Shown here piece after piece: positions 45,828 to 59,157 of a stretch of 64,000 nucleotides of DNA. Positions within the stretch are counted from its first letter, which is position 1, and every line of letters begins with the position of its first letter. The notes below the pieces were generated by a model. It was not told where the DNA came from. It ran no database searches and saw only the letters and a list, made by a program, of their open reading frames with translations. The DNA lies in the NCBI GenBank assembly GCA_963921425.1, contig OY992840.1, positions 3,970,501-4,034,500 of the forward strand, read 5' to 3'. This DNA comes from Dryas octopetala. Its lineage: Eukaryota > Streptophyta > Magnoliopsida > Rosales > Rosaceae. A program made the position numbers and the translations under genes.

Positions 45828-48800
45828 TTTGCCAAAAGAAACAAAAGAAAATGATCTTGAGATTGGAAATACCTAGATTTGACCATGCATAGCTGCATTC
45901 TTTAAAGCGGGCAACTGCAGCTTTGAGGTACTTTTGTGACTTTTTGAATTGTCGAGTACAAAGGCTATGAAGACCAAGCTGGTGCCACTGCACAGCATCA
46001 TCTGGATCCTCTGCTACTGCCTACTTAAAATAGACGTGCATAAGTGCATCATAATGAACATGAATATCATACTCCAAATAAACAGAGTGTAAATATACCC
46101 GCATAAACCACAACAAACACAAAAACTAAGCAAGTTACTTCGCATTTAAATTTTGTTCACAAAGAAAATGGATTATGAAGAGGAACATATTACATAGGAA
46201 AAAAGTCTTATCATTTCCGCCAAGTGCACATGCTAGACTATACAAGGAGTTCCTTTTGTCATGAGGCCATAAGGAGCTCCTTTAATCATGTTTAAGAGAA
46301 GTAAATCACATTTTAGTAGCTCCTTTTTGTGAAAATTACCTGCTTTAAACTGTGATCAGCATGCTCTTCCACCTCTATCAATGCATTCTGTCCAGTTTCA
46401 AATGCTGCTGCAATCTCATGTTGAGCTTTGTGCACCATTGCAAGCCCTGCCCACGCTATGGGAAGTTCAACTGAAGCAGAATCCCCATCTCTTATAATTG
46501 AAGCCATTTCATTTCCTGCCCAGGAGAGTTGTTCGCTAGGGTCTTGAAACCTTTCTGCATCCTTGATTCGGTGTAATGCAACAGCATATCGAGTGGACAT
46601 ACAATTGAGCTCTAGTTTTGCTGCCTAAGGAGAAGGCAGGCAAGAAAAAATAGCTTAAGCTTTTTTATTTTTTATTTTAACAAGGATGGAGTAGAAGCCA
46701 TATAGGTAAAAGAAGGATGAAAATTTTTTCCTTTCCAAAACAAATAAGAAGCAAACTTATCAGCATGCAACACAAGGATGAGTAAGTAGAGACTAGTGAT
46801 TTCTGTCATCATAAGTAAAAGGCATGCAAACAAAAAGGTTATGCATCATCATTTTCCAGAAACCAAAATGAAAAACTTTCCATGAAGAATAAGACACCAA
46901 CGAACAACCTCAAGAAATAAGCTATAAATGATTGTAGCAATGAGCCATGAGCACCTTCTCCAAGCACTTGCTGGAACTTCTATGATCACCAGTCATATAA
47001 TATGCATTAGAAATATTAGCCCAAATATGCGCTGCTTTAGGTTCTGCTTTTAGTGATGCTAACAAACACTCTTTTGCAACATTGATAGCAGAGATGTGAT
47101 CTGCAGAAGCACCTTCACCGGCATTTGCCCCAGCACCTGAGAATAACCAACAAAAAGATATGATGATGCAGGTTCTACAACCAGAACATAGAATAACAAG
47201 AAATCAACAAGCAAAAAAGTTGACTGGTATCCACCATCTTAAAAATCTAAAAAACAATACAGTATTGTTCATGAACTTGAAGTCTAAACCCATCAAAAGC
47301 ATACCTGCAACAACTGAACCATATCTACATAAAAGAAGGGCAGCATAATTGATCAAGGCCGCAGGATGATTTTGATCTTTGAGGATCAACTCCTGAAAAC
47401 ATTTTGCTGACAGTTCCAAATTTCCACTGAAAGTAGAATATTTGCAAAGATATTAAGTCAGAAATATCAGAGGTCAAAAAAATTATTTTTTCAATTTTAT
47501 TTTTAAAAAGCTCAATTCTATTGACAAGTATCAATATTCATCAAAGGTGTAACATGGAAATAATCTAGACATCTTACAGATAAAAATACACGCATACAAG
47601 ACATATGATCCATGCAGGCAGTTGCATACTGTCAAAGATTGTATTCTAGTATTCCAGGACAGAAAACTGAATACCATTACAATTTGTGTCCACATGCTTT
47701 AAATATGCCAACAATTTTTGAGTTAACCATTGCAAATAAGATAATGACAATGTTCAGATTGTCCTGTCCATTTCTTGCCTTTGCATCAGTTATGCTTCCC
47801 TCATTGTAATAATATCTTAAAAGGAAAAATTTCAAAGGATCAGATCATTCAAAGAAAAAAAAAAAAAAACTATGATGCACTATTACCTTTGAAGGTAAGC
47901 AATCCCAAGGTTTCCAAGGCAATCATTGTTGTCAGGAGCAACAGCTAACAAAGATGACAAAACTGAAATAGCGCTCTAGACAGTAATAACGAAGCCCGTA
48001 TCAGAAAAAAAGCAAGTGTTACCAACAATGACAATTATGAAATTTGAACTCGTACCTGCAGACGGCCAGTTTTCAGTAGTATCAAGCCAAGAGTATTCCA
48101 TACAGCTGCCTGTCTTATATCTGATTGCATTGATTCCTTTAGTTTCGAAAGAATTTCATCAAGTTCTTGAGGTTCAAGTTCTTTATCCAAACTACTATCC
48201 CCAAAACTTTCTAGCATAAGGCACTACACATTTGACAAAACATATTATCTGGATTAGCAACTTTCAAGTCAAAAGTCAATGTAAAGTACAATTTACTAGA
48301 AGACTACTCTACCTGTGCATGATGAACTTGAACTAGGGAAAGCAGCTCTGGCCTATCAATCTCAACCTCAGGGCGCAGTAAGATCTCTTCTGCCTTCTCA
48401 TATGCCAAAACTGCCTAAAACCCATAACCCATAAGAACATGGAACCATTCATGACACTGTTGAAATCAAAACAAAGAGTTACAATAGGAGTTCAAAAATC
48501 TACCTTTGAAGGCTGACCCAACCTCTGATACATGAGACCCAGTATAAAATGAGCATGCGCATTTTTAGGCATCTTCCTTGCAACATGAACCAAACCCTAC
48601 AAGCATACATGCACTAAGGTCATGTTAACCAAAGAAACAAGCATATTATACAAAACAAAGCAGCACAGCCCACAACCACCATTGAAAGGGTGCTCACAGT
48701 TTTGAGGCTGCTGACTTTTTCTTCACGAGCCGAGCTGGGCACGCCTTGACCTGGAAGATACCCATCTGGGTCAGCTCCATAATCCACAGAGCACTCCACC

Positions 48801-49192
48801 TTACAATTTCTCGACCGGCTTTTCCCCAGTTTGTTCAATCGTTTGCCTTCTCCTTCAGCTGTATCAGGGTCTTTACACGTTGCTCTGCTACTCTTGTCGT
48901 GACTGTTCTCATCAATTACTAACCCACCACGTGGCACAGAGAAAGAGGCCAGCACAGAGAAACCTGGTGAGGCCTGGGGTTGTTGACACGTGGACGGAAT
49001 CGCGCCGTCCGTTTCGGTAGGGTCGACGCTGAGATTAGCAGCAGCCAAAGGGGTGACCTTGGGAGGCTGAGGCGCGTTTGAGCTTGTTGGGGTTCCGAGT
49101 TGTGGTACTGGGTGCTGTTGAGGCTCGTGTTGTTCGGACATTTTTGTGGGTTTGGCATTGGAATCGAACGAATAGTAGACCGATTTGCTCAT
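45390..49192 (-). CDS. Tetratricopeptide-repeat protein (At5g37130-like), ten exons
   Basis: Exons: 49192-48698, 48596-48504, 48414-48313, 48223-48056, 47975-47887, 47426-47305, 47136-46955, 46624-46340, 46020-45873 and 45727-45390. Sum 2022 nt, 673 aa, all GT-AG with consistent phase. The first ~165 residues are a disordered Pro/Ser-rich arm (PQQHPVPQLGTPTSSNAPQP). The rest is TPR repeats: HAHFILGLMYQRLGQPSKAV, AAVWNTLGLILLKTGRLQSA, CLGNLGIAYLQSGNLELSAK, AHIWANISNAYYMTGDHRSS, IFSNLGNLYRQQKHYERAKA and AFNNLGLVFVAEGRWGEAKF. It resembles an uncharacterised plant TPR protein often auto-annotated as SPINDLY-like. No O-GlcNAc transferase domain follows, so that name is probably wrong. A role as a protein-binding scaffold is inferred. 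Confidence 0.88.
45769..45825. repeat. (GA)28 microsatellite in intron 9 of the TPR gene
   Basis: 57 bp of uninterrupted GA, reading (TC)n on the sense strand, within a 145-bp intron and about 41 nt before the exon 10 acceptor. It may act as an extended polypyrimidine tract. Confidence 0.95.
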
Positions 49193-49983
49193 TGTGTTTT
49201 CTTTTGTCTTGATTTTCTCAGCCACCAAACGGAGAGTAACAACAATAAAGTGAACACCGAAACAGTTGACGCCTAGGGGTGCACAAGGTTCGGAAACCGA
49301 CAATGTCGGTATTGGCAGAACGGCGACCGAAGCCGAACCGGAGACCTCTCCAACCGATAAATTCGGTTAACCGACGTTACCGGTTTCGGTTTTACACCGG
49401 CGAAAAAGAGCAGAGATCTCGTCGCCGACGAGAGCAGAAGGCCGACATCCGCCGCCGGCGAGATATTGAGAGGAGAAGAAATCCTGCACTTGCTTTCTGG
49501 AAAATTGCGACGGAGACGCCGGAGACAGAGATCTGAGAAAGAAAGAGAGGGATAGAGAGGAGAGAGAAAGAGAGAGAGCAAACTGAGGAAGACAATTAGT
49601 GTCAGTTTATTAACTAGTATTATTATATAAATATATTTATTGGCAGATTACCTGCCCAAACTATTATGGGCTAGGCGTTGGCTCAGTTTATACCAAACCG
49701 GTCCTTTTTTTCCCTTCTCTGTTTCTTTCTTCGATTTCTCATCTCAAACTCAACATCAGTCTCTCTCTTCACTATCACTCTCTTCACCATTTCAAACCCT
49801 AATTGTACAAGAATGTCGTAAAAGTTTATGACTTTGCAGTCATATATTTACACCTAAAATAATGCGTAGGAATTATAACAATCCTTTTGCTCCAATTGCG
49901 CAAGATGGCACGATTACCACTTTTACGTTCAATGAGATATATTTGATATATTTTTTGGTAGGAGTTTTCTCATTAGTTCAACA
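49193..49983. other. TPR-gene upstream region with a hAT-like repeat end
   Basis: The sequence taggggtgcacaaggttcgg (49272 on) with following ccgaaccgg / cggttaaccg / ccggtttcggtttt blocks looks like the terminal part of a hAT-type repeat. It lies only 80 bp upstream of the TPR start codon, so it is in the leader or core promoter. A matching right terminus was not found. The rest, to 49983, is CT-rich and AT-rich spacer. Confidence 0.35.
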
Positions 49984-51136
49984 CAAGAAGTAAAATTCAG
50001 CTTGGAGAAAATTTTGACGCAAAATTCGATTAAAACTTTGATTTTGATAAAATTAGACAAAATTGACGGAAATTACTATCAAAATATGAAAATTTTGAAT
50101 GAAACTTGACCATATGTCTATTTAACATATTATCTACTACATTGATAAAAAAAATTGAATAAACTAAATTATATAATATGTTTCATGTAATATAAAATGA
50201 ATATAATACACGCTGGAGGTAATTATTATTAAATCAAATTAGTATAATGAATAAATGAAATTAGTATATTTTTTATATTCTATAATCTATACACTAACCC
50301 TAATACTAAATCTTATATACTCTATATACTCTAAAAGCCTTTATACTCTATAATCTATGCATTAAGTCCGATATATTCTATATTCTTTAGGATATAATAT
50401 AAGATATTAGGGTTTAAGCCCTTTAGGGTATTTTTAATTATATTTTATATAGAAATGTATTAGAATTTAGAGTTTAAAAATAACTAAACAAAATCCGAAA
50501 AGAGCCAAACCAAATCCTAAATCTTTTTTTTTTTTTTCTTCCAATTACCTAAAGGCCCCAAACCCAAATCAACCCTAAAGCCTTTTTTTTCTCTTTTTTT
50601 TTTTCCCTTTCCTTCCTTTTCTTTTCTTTTCATTTTTTTTTCTTTCCTTCCTTTTTTTTTTTTTTTTAATATTTCCTTCCCTTTCCTCCTTGCTCATGAC
50701 TAGCTCTTTCTTCCTCTTCCCTCTCATCTACTCTGTCAACTTGGGTAGTACTTCTGTAGCTACCATTATTAATTCCACGGTACAATAATTTCCCCAAGCC
50801 CCGTCGCACCACCACCCACCCCACCATCTTCTTCCCCACCCAGCTCCCCCTGCTTCTCTCCCCCAACCTAGCCCAGCCCCTCTCCCTCTAAACTCAGCCC
50901 CTCCCTGCCCCTCTCCCCACAAACCCAGCCCCTCCCCACCCTTTTCCCCCCAACCCAGCCCCTCCCCGACACACCCCCCTCGCCAAGCCCTAAGCCGATA
51001 TTTTCGCTGAAATTTCATGGCCAAATCTCAACGAAAATATGTTGGTATTATGATAAAATCTCCTCCTTTCCAAAAAAACAAAAATTTCGGCAAAAATTTG
51101 AAATTCTTGGCGAAATTTTTGAAATTTTCCTCCTTG
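49984..51136. mobile_element. Nonautonomous hAT-like element, 1153 bp
   Basis: The direct repeat GTTCAACA occurs at 49976-49983 and 51137-51144, an 8-bp target duplication. Just inside, the left end reads CAAGAAGTAAAATTCA and the right end as reverse complement CAAGGAGGAAAATTTC, an imperfect ~16-bp terminal inverted repeat. An 8-bp TSD with CA-starting ends fits hAT. The interior has no gene. It holds T-rich tracts at 50525-50670, a C-rich tract at 50790-50990 and AT-rich flanks full of AAATTTT motifs. Confidence 0.65.
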
Positions 51137-51457
51137 GTTCAACATGAACTAATAGATTTTTAAGTCCTTAATTGTTTCATTAGCCTTGGTTGGCATTCAT
51201 ATTGTGTGTTGCTTGAGTATGATGTTAAAATTACTACTAATTTACAACTACTTTTATTGATTTGTAATTGTTACTATTCCATAGTAACAATAATATTAAG
51301 GCTTTTTTGCACAAATAGCATTTGGACTATAGGGGGTGTGCTCCCGTACCACCCTAATTGCCTCTAAGTCTACATATGCCATAGAAACAAGTATTCAATT
51401 TCTAGACAGATCAACCAAAAGATGTGGGTATGCATCATCACAACCTAAATATCCCTA
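51137..51457. other. Spacer between hAT-like element and CACTA remains
   Basis: About 320 bp of AT-rich sequence. I searched for a CACTA terminus here for the large element to the right and saw none. Confidence 0.35.
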
Positions 51458-54452
51458 TATATAACAAATATTGAAACTAAATATTTGTCTCACTTTGGCA
51501 TTCTTCATGACCATGATTTGCTGGAGTAGCACCACAATGAGCATCTCCAATCTCCATAGAGGGTGGCTTTGGTGGAGCATGGAAACTTCCGCACTGGTTC
51601 TGAATGGCAGCCATGTTTTGCTCAAATATACTAAAATCATATCACTGCCCCATAGTAGCAAACATAAGTTTGAACTGCTCCTACATTTGGATCTTGGCCA
51701 GCCTTAGATTTTCTTCTTGTTCAGCCCTTAGTTTTGCAATACTCTCCTCTTGTTCTCTTTTCAACCTCTCAGTCGTCTCTACTGCCTCCTGCTTGATTTG
51801 ATTCAACTTCTCATTAGCCTCCGTTGTAGCTTTCTTTTGCTCCTCAAGTTCATCTTGCAATGCTTGAACCTTCTTGGAAATGCCCTGATGCGCAATCTCA
51901 ATACCTGGTACATCTGCACATTCTACACCAATCCCAAACCCTCGGACAAACACTCCCTTTTTTGGCCCCATTACTGCAGTGTATATAATGTCATCTTTTA
52001 CCTAAGGTGTTATCTCTTGACCACTTTCACGAAGCTGATTTTCACGCTCTTGAAATTCCACCTAATTTTCTCGAAAGCGTTAGAGAAACAAACTGTAAGG
52101 TACTGCCATTATAATCATTGCCTGCATATTTGTAAGTTATAGTTAGATAGCTTACCATTATGTGATGTGATTCTTCATCAACTGGTTTTTTTTTCCGGAC
52201 CCTTGGTATGGGTTATTTTGAAGAAAGTCACCCGGTCCGGTTCAACCCCATTGTTTGACTCAGCCTATTAAAAAATAAAAAGAATATGAGAAGGTGCATT
52301 TTATTCAAATCCACTTAGGAACAAACCCAAACAACATACATAAGTTCAAACATTAGATATATAATAGTCCATCAACACCAAGTTGATACCGAAACAACCA
52401 AACAAGATTTCCAAGTTTATATTCGATCAACACCATATGTTTGGATACGATTAAAATCATCAAATTAATGATTTATTATTTAGTGAATTCCACTGATTAA
52501 ACATACCTATATTACCTAAAAATTGATCCATGTACAATTACATATAAGTAGTGACAACTCTATTTAGAGTAGGGAAACTCACGTATTCAAAGCGCACTTG
52601 TGCAAACGTCGTCGTGCCTGTGGTGTGAGATGTTAACAAGCATTTTCTATTTAATGTATTAGTTTCGCATCATTTCTTTTTAAAAATAGGTGTTTAACTG
52701 CAATTAGCTTTAATATTGATAATGCATTGGTCAAATACTTGTCATTCCAAATTTGCTATAAGTATATAAACCCATACACATTAAAAAAACAAATAAAAAA
52801 CCAACTTGGTACGCAGATGAGAAGTAGTGATTCCAATTGGACCATGGCTCAAGTGATATATAGATAGGAGGGTAGGTTCAAAATTCAAAAGCAATTCCAA
52901 ATGACTTATTGCCAATTATAAGTAAATAATAGCTCAAAGCTTGACTGCAAAGCAAACAATAGGATAAATAAAAACAAAAATAAAGTGACTATTAGGATAT
53001 AAACCTCAAAAGAATAAAAAAGGGCTCCCTTAATCAAAGTATAATTGCTTACTATGATTGATCACTCATTAATTTTGGTACTGGCTCTTAAAAAAAAAAG
53101 TTTGAAATACAAAAGTAAATCCTGAAGCTTGCGACAATAAACTCAATAATTCAATAGAAGAGCTACAAAACCATACTCATTTACATGACAAGATCAAATT
53201 ACTTTAACTCACGAATTCATTGGATACTAATAATAACAATAATAACAACAAGAATAACAAGAACAACAATGCTAAGACTTAATAATGTGAACTACTTATT
53301 TTGCCATCATTCGCAGCAGGGGAAAAAAATCAGAAAGGGTAATCATTTTCAGAACATTGCACAACAAATTTCTATTTAAAGTTCTAACAAAATAATACCT
53401 TTAACCATTTGACTGAGAAATTTCGCCCATAATGTGCAATTTCATGTAAAACTTAAACTAGCAAGTGGAGAGACCCAATAAGTATACATAGTATGATCAT
53501 AATTCACTTGATTAGAAATATGACTAATACACAACAGCAGTAGCACAACCATAAAAGTATGCAGAAAATTAGGCAGCTGTTTAACATGACAAATAGTTAA
53601 TAAAAGTGTACTGAGTGAGGCTCCTCTAACTCAACAGGAAACAAGTGATTTGTATTCTTTAAAACAAGTGTTTTCACTTACACTTAATTTAGGCTCATCC
53701 CATCTTTGAACTAGTTATTCCCATTGGGCAGCATTTACACAATTGTTCGTGCATGACAGAGATCACTCCTCTATATTTCTAAACGAAAAATACCACTTCT
53801 TCCGTAGTTTGGACCTCCATGTCCTGAAGCAATCATTAAGCTTCTTGTGAACAACTAGTCTGGCCTTCCATTTTCTTTATTCATTTCTCCCCACTAACCA
53901 GTCAATTGTCGCCTTTAATACCATGGATAAATTTAATTACATATGATAGTAAGCATCCAGTTATAAAAAATGATTACTGTAATTAACAATGCAAGTTTAG
54001 GGATAAAGCATTACCTCAACCCTCTTCCATGCTTGATCAAGCTTTTCTTGTTCTAACTTACGCTAGTCTTTTTCATGAATTGGAAATATTGAAGCATCTC
54101 GCACCAGTGAGCCCAAGAAGTTGTGATACTTGGACACCTTCTTATGTGGGTGGGTAGCTTGGCCGTAACCGTTAAAATGTATGATGTGTCTCCTACCCTC
54201 CCAAGTAGGCCTAGTAGGTCCTCTAGGCTTCCTTACATATCCTTGTGTTGCAACTTGTGCATCATCTTCTGGAGCAGTAGTTTCATCAATCTGTGTGCCC
54301 CCATTTTCTGTTGGATTGTCATTGTAGTCAACCAAGGATTCATTTCCATCATTCATGGTTGCTCCAAATGCACCAAGGGGTGGTTGTGACTCATGGTGGT
54401 CCCCAAGAGATGCAATAAACTCGTCGTTCACCCAATCGTCCATCTGTTGCAC
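51458..54452 (-). pseudogene. Transposase_24 (Ptta/En/Spm) gene of a CACTA element, decayed
   Basis: Minus-strand coding blocks: 54452-54015 (acidic N-terminus, then YVRKPRGPTRPTWEGRRHI, FNGYGQATHPHKKVSKYHNF and LGSLVRDASIFPIHEKD), about 53885-53770 (WKARLVVHKKLNDCFRTWRS) and 51971-51458 (GPKKGVFVRGFGIGVECADV followed by the coiled coil KKVQALQDELEEQKKATTEA). An in-frame TAG at 54063-54065 stands where the family has Trp (KD-W-RKL). Further stops follow the coiled coil near 51681 and 51640. This is the same accessory-ORF family as at 7062-8572 but a divergent lineage. It lies downstream of TNP2 remains on the same strand, the usual CACTA gene order. Confidence 0.7.
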
Positions 54453-57400
54453 ATGTCATTTAATAGAGTCATCTATACAAGATAGGTACTTGCTATTGAA
54501 AAAATAGAAATGGTTGGGTGGAAATATATGTCTATGCATTGAAGGGGCATTTGAGATGCACCAAATGTCAATCATGTCTAAAACTTGTTTATTCTAGGGT
54601 AATAGGAAATTACCTTATACTTAGAACACATGAAGGCCATATACTTGCTTAAATTTTAAAGTTACTGATATGCTTGTTTTAATCTAAAACTTGTTTACTC
54701 TAAGTTACGTGATAGGACATTACCTTATACTAAGAATAAATTAAGGTCATAGCCTAACCAATTTGGTGTTACTCATATGCTTGTGTTAATCTTCAACTTG
54801 TTTTACTCATGAAATTTATTTCCCATAACAAAGAGCACAAATATATTCAAGTTTATGTCACTTGGCTGAAACACGCCTCATAGGGAGCGACGAGTGCAAT
54901 ATATAACAAAAACATTTCATGATAATCACTGCTGGAACACATATATAATTATAATAGAATGTGCACTATGCACAAATAGAGTCTGGATATCATGAGGAAA
55001 ATCACAAGTATATAATTAAATGCATGTCACGCATAGACTTGCACATGTCCAAAAAGTTTTGGATACAATGAGGTAACATGAAATTCAATTACCAAAATAT
55101 AGTAATGTTGAATTCAAGAAAATGTCAAAAACAACCTTACAATTTTTTTCTTTTATTAAGAGAACTCTCTTTATTAGTCGTCAAATAGGAAAAGTCAATA
55201 TACCCTTATTATTTTAAACAAGTTTGATAATAGACCTAAAAGCTAAGGAAATATGGTAATTATACATAAACCCATAATGGAATAATTGCATACATTATAG
55301 TGCTACCTACAATACCTTTCTATCATTTTAAATACCAAGCTGAGATTAAGTTACTGATTACAAAAAGTAACACTAAATTTTGAAAACTGTCAAGCCACAT
55401 GATCAGGTTAGTATAACCAAAAATATATTATATTGCTTAAACTTGCAGCCTTCTAAGTCTACAACAAGTTTCTACACCTACAAAAGAGGTATACTTGCAT
55501 CCTATAAGATAAGTTTGGAATCCCAGAAGAAAGAAGTATCATATTAGTATTCATGAACCCCTCTCTCCAGAGAGACTTGACAGTAAGAAGACTTCCTAAG
55601 AAGCAGCCAGGATATTCTCATAAATCTCAAATATGGAAATTGCTTTGTGTGAAAGCTCAGGAAAAAAACTGTCAGGAGCAGGTTTACAAAATACCCATTA
55701 ATAAGTAAACACCAATGGTCTATGACTATCCATGAATGCCATCAAGATGTATTCAAGCATGTGTATACAGTACTCAATAGGATGAATCAAAACCAGTTGT
55801 TAGTGGACTACAAATGAGAAGGATCTAACACAAACAACGTACATTTCCCACAAGAAAAACATGAAAACTATTTAATTGACTGATAATAGTGAACAACATT
55901 TACACATCATTTTATCAAATAGAATACATTCAGCATAATCTATTAGACAACCACATAAATAGACACCCAATTTGAAAGCCATTGATTTTTTTCTTTTCTA
56001 TAAACTCATTGATTTTCTAAACCCATAATCCCATTCAATTTCTAAACCCATAAACCTATAGTACGTTAACTTTGGGTTTAAATAAACTTAACTTTCATGT
56101 TGATTATCCTACCTCAAGTGCAAGGTTGTCAAGTTTTAGTATGAAAATGTAAGTAGGGGGTTCTCGTACCCAAAAGATTGGATTGAGATTTCAACCACAA
56201 GCTAGATTGATTTTAGAGTTATAAACTAACAAACAACCTACTATGTACTATCCAAAGTCAAGACTAAGCATAATGGTATGTGCAAATGTGTAGTGTTGAG
56301 TTGTTGTTTGGTTGATTAATGATAAGTAACACTAGAATTCGAAACTAACAAATGGAAACGCAAGCAAATTCAAGTACAAGTTTAAATTGATGATGATATG
56401 TGATTTGGGGTTGTTAGGGATTCATACTAACCCTCTCATGTAACAAACAATGCAATTAGTTATTATGCCAAATTAAATAGATTAGATTCCCTCCTAACCC
56501 CCGATCAAGGTAAATTAGGACATATCCTCTTTCATGTTATTAACTACCTCAACCAAGGTGATAGCTAACTACCTAAGATTAATGTCGACATAGCAAACCC
56601 TAGGTGCATAAAGTTCTAAGGATGAGGAATCCAAGCAATTAAAACAATTCAACCAAGGTACTTTTAAATTACCATGTTCTTATGCAACATGCTTTAGAAA
56701 CTAAAGGTTACCAATTTTCAATTTATACATAACAACATTTCTCATATGCACAAGTGGTAAATTCACACATATAAGTCATGATCTTTAAACTAGCATAAGA
56801 GCATATATATCCAAAATGACATTTATATCATAAATCACAAAGTCATTACATAGTTGGGCTATGGCTACATCTATATCCCCAAATCAAGAAACTACTCACT
56901 AGCCATAAAAGTTACAAACAACATCACAAATTGAAACATAAATGGAAACAAGAGGGAAAAGATAAAACTTTAGATGTTGAAGCCAAGCTCCCAAGGGGTG
57001 TCACTCCTTCAAGGATGCCCAAAATATCTTCTTGTCCCAAGAGCCTCCAAGCTCTTCTTGCAAGAATGGTGGTGAATATGGTAAATGGGTGTTGTGATGA
57101 TGTTTGACTTTTTGGAGAGAAAGAGTTGATGGAGGAAAGATGGAGAAAAGAAATGATAGAAAGAGATGAGAAAAGGATAGAGTTTTGGAAGATGAGATGT
57201 GTGTTTTTGAGATGAGATGATGAAATGGATGATAGAATAAATGAAATTAGAGAGGATTGAGAGGTGAGGGAGTATGTAATGTATGGTGATGAGTGGCTAG
57301 GATGAGAGAATAAAGTGATAAGGTTAGGTGAGTTCCAAAATGAAAATATTTCATCTTATCTCTCTTTGGATGATCCTTGAGGGTTGTGGAGATAGATGGA

Positions 57401-59157
57401 TGCCCAAATTACCTTATTTAGAGCCTTGACCATATTGAATTCAGTCTTTGCTAGAAATGGGTGAGCAAAGAGGAGGGTAGAAGCACATGTGAAACATCTT
57501 TCCAAAATTGAAAATATGCTTTTTGAACTTTTTGTCTTCTTGCGCCATAATTTTTTAGTTGACTTTACAATGCTATTTGAGTGCCCAAAACAACTCAGAT
57601 ATGTTTAATATATCAAATTAAAGTCCTGAATGTTTTCTTTCCAATCATATATCATATGCCTCAATCCAACCTCGAAACAAAAAATTATGCCCCACATAAT
57701 GCAGCTGACGTAGTTATCCTCGGGTGCAGTTTTGGGCCGACTTTGAAATTCAAAATGAATACCTAGAGGTCTTCAAATGTCACGAAATTTAACTTGGAAT
57801 AACTTCAAGGTGGCAGCTTTCATCTCCAATTAGATTCATGTCAAAATCTATTAAGGAGAATAAATGGTACAATTTCTCATTTTATTGCTTGGAAGCCAAA
57901 AACACAAAACTAAATGAAATTTAAATCTTTTAATCAAATGAACTCACAAAAAATAAGTAAAAGGAATATAAAATGATGTGAATTTATGAAAATATCACTT
58001 CCATAACCCTATTCTAGGGTCTGCCATTATGTACCCCAATAGGCAAGATCACCGTCGCGGCATCCATGTAAAAACCCCATAGTCTTCTTACCCACTCTTG
58101 GCCATAAACAATTTGACGAAGAGAAAGGTATGAGAGAGAACTACCAAACAGATCTTGGTGAAAGGCACATTGCACAGTGGCAGCACCTTCATTCTTCCTC
58201 CAACTTCGTGTAGCAGTAGGACTTGATTAGGAGATGGTTTATGTGGAACTCTAGAAACTGGTTTTGGTTAAATGTTAGATTTAGGAAGTCTAGGTTTCTT
58301 TTATGCTTTCTTTGTCAATTAAAATTGAAATTATTAGTTTGGGTCACAAATGAAATGTGCTCTATTGTATGATAGTAGGAAAGCAAATCTTAACCCCGTC
58401 TTTTTGATTTGTGAGATACATATTATTACTCCAATACCAAAAATCCTTATATTATTTTTTTTAACAATAATCCTGATATTATTTAACAATAATGTTGATA
58501 TTACTTAAAAAATTAACTATAATTTGCAAATGTATATACTAGTAAAACTTAAGCATAATTAAATTAATAATTAGACTTAGGTCCTTTAGAAAAATAGTTT
58601 TTAGATGCAGACTGTGTGTATTTTAAAATTTATAAAAAAATCTTTTTAATTCATAATAATTTATAATAAAATTATTTTAATTCATAATAAATTCTTTCCC
58701 AGATTTGAAGGGTATTTCCCCTTATTTGAATGGTATTTTCCGTCCTAGGGTGTAGAGTGGGCTTTGTAGAGGTTGCATGTTAAGTTTTAACTCCGACATT
58801 TTGGGCGGAGCTCAAAACACTTGGAATTAAAACCTAACATAAAGCCGTCAAAGAAGAAAAATAAAAGGACTTAATTAAAAATCCTAAATCACTACCGATC
58901 TTAGTCTAAAAAAGACTCATAAAATATACTGTACTCTAACACTCCCTTAAATTATTAATTGATTCGCCGTAGATTTTTTTGAACTCACCATTTACATAAA
59001 TATTGAATTCAAGACAGTGAATTTAACGCAATAGGGTATTAAGTCTTAGAAGGCAGTACCACAACATGCAACTTATTGTAGTCACATAATTAAGCCGAAA
59101 TATATAAACCAAAACAACATTGTAATACATTCTTAAATTTCAATGAAGGTCCTCTAA
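54453..59157. other. AT-rich interior, probable nested repeat relics
   Basis: No gene is recognised. The stretch 56110-58020 (acctcaagtgcaaggttgtc, then gggggttctcgtacccaaaa, through to a G/A-rich block at 57080-57330) reads like the noncoding interior of a nonautonomous LTR element (LARD/TRIM-like), but I could not pair two LTRs or find a primer-binding site. The G/A-rich block suggests a polypurine-rich leader. Confidence 0.3.

Noticed and set aside
45763-45993. Minus-strand frame ending in a Ser-Leu repeat after exon 9 of the TPR gene
   Set aside because: It is read-through of exon 9 into the (TC)n intron; the spliced exon 10 continues the TPR domain in phase.
45390-49192. Naming the TPR gene SPINDLY or an O-GlcNAc transferase
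   Set aside because: The protein ends after the TPR repeats and has no glycosyltransferase domain, so only a generic TPR name is supported.
49279-49595. Arg-rich open frame upstream of the TPR gene
   Set aside because: It overlaps a repeat-like sequence with inverted CCGGTTTCGG blocks; the composition is artefactual and no family is recognised.
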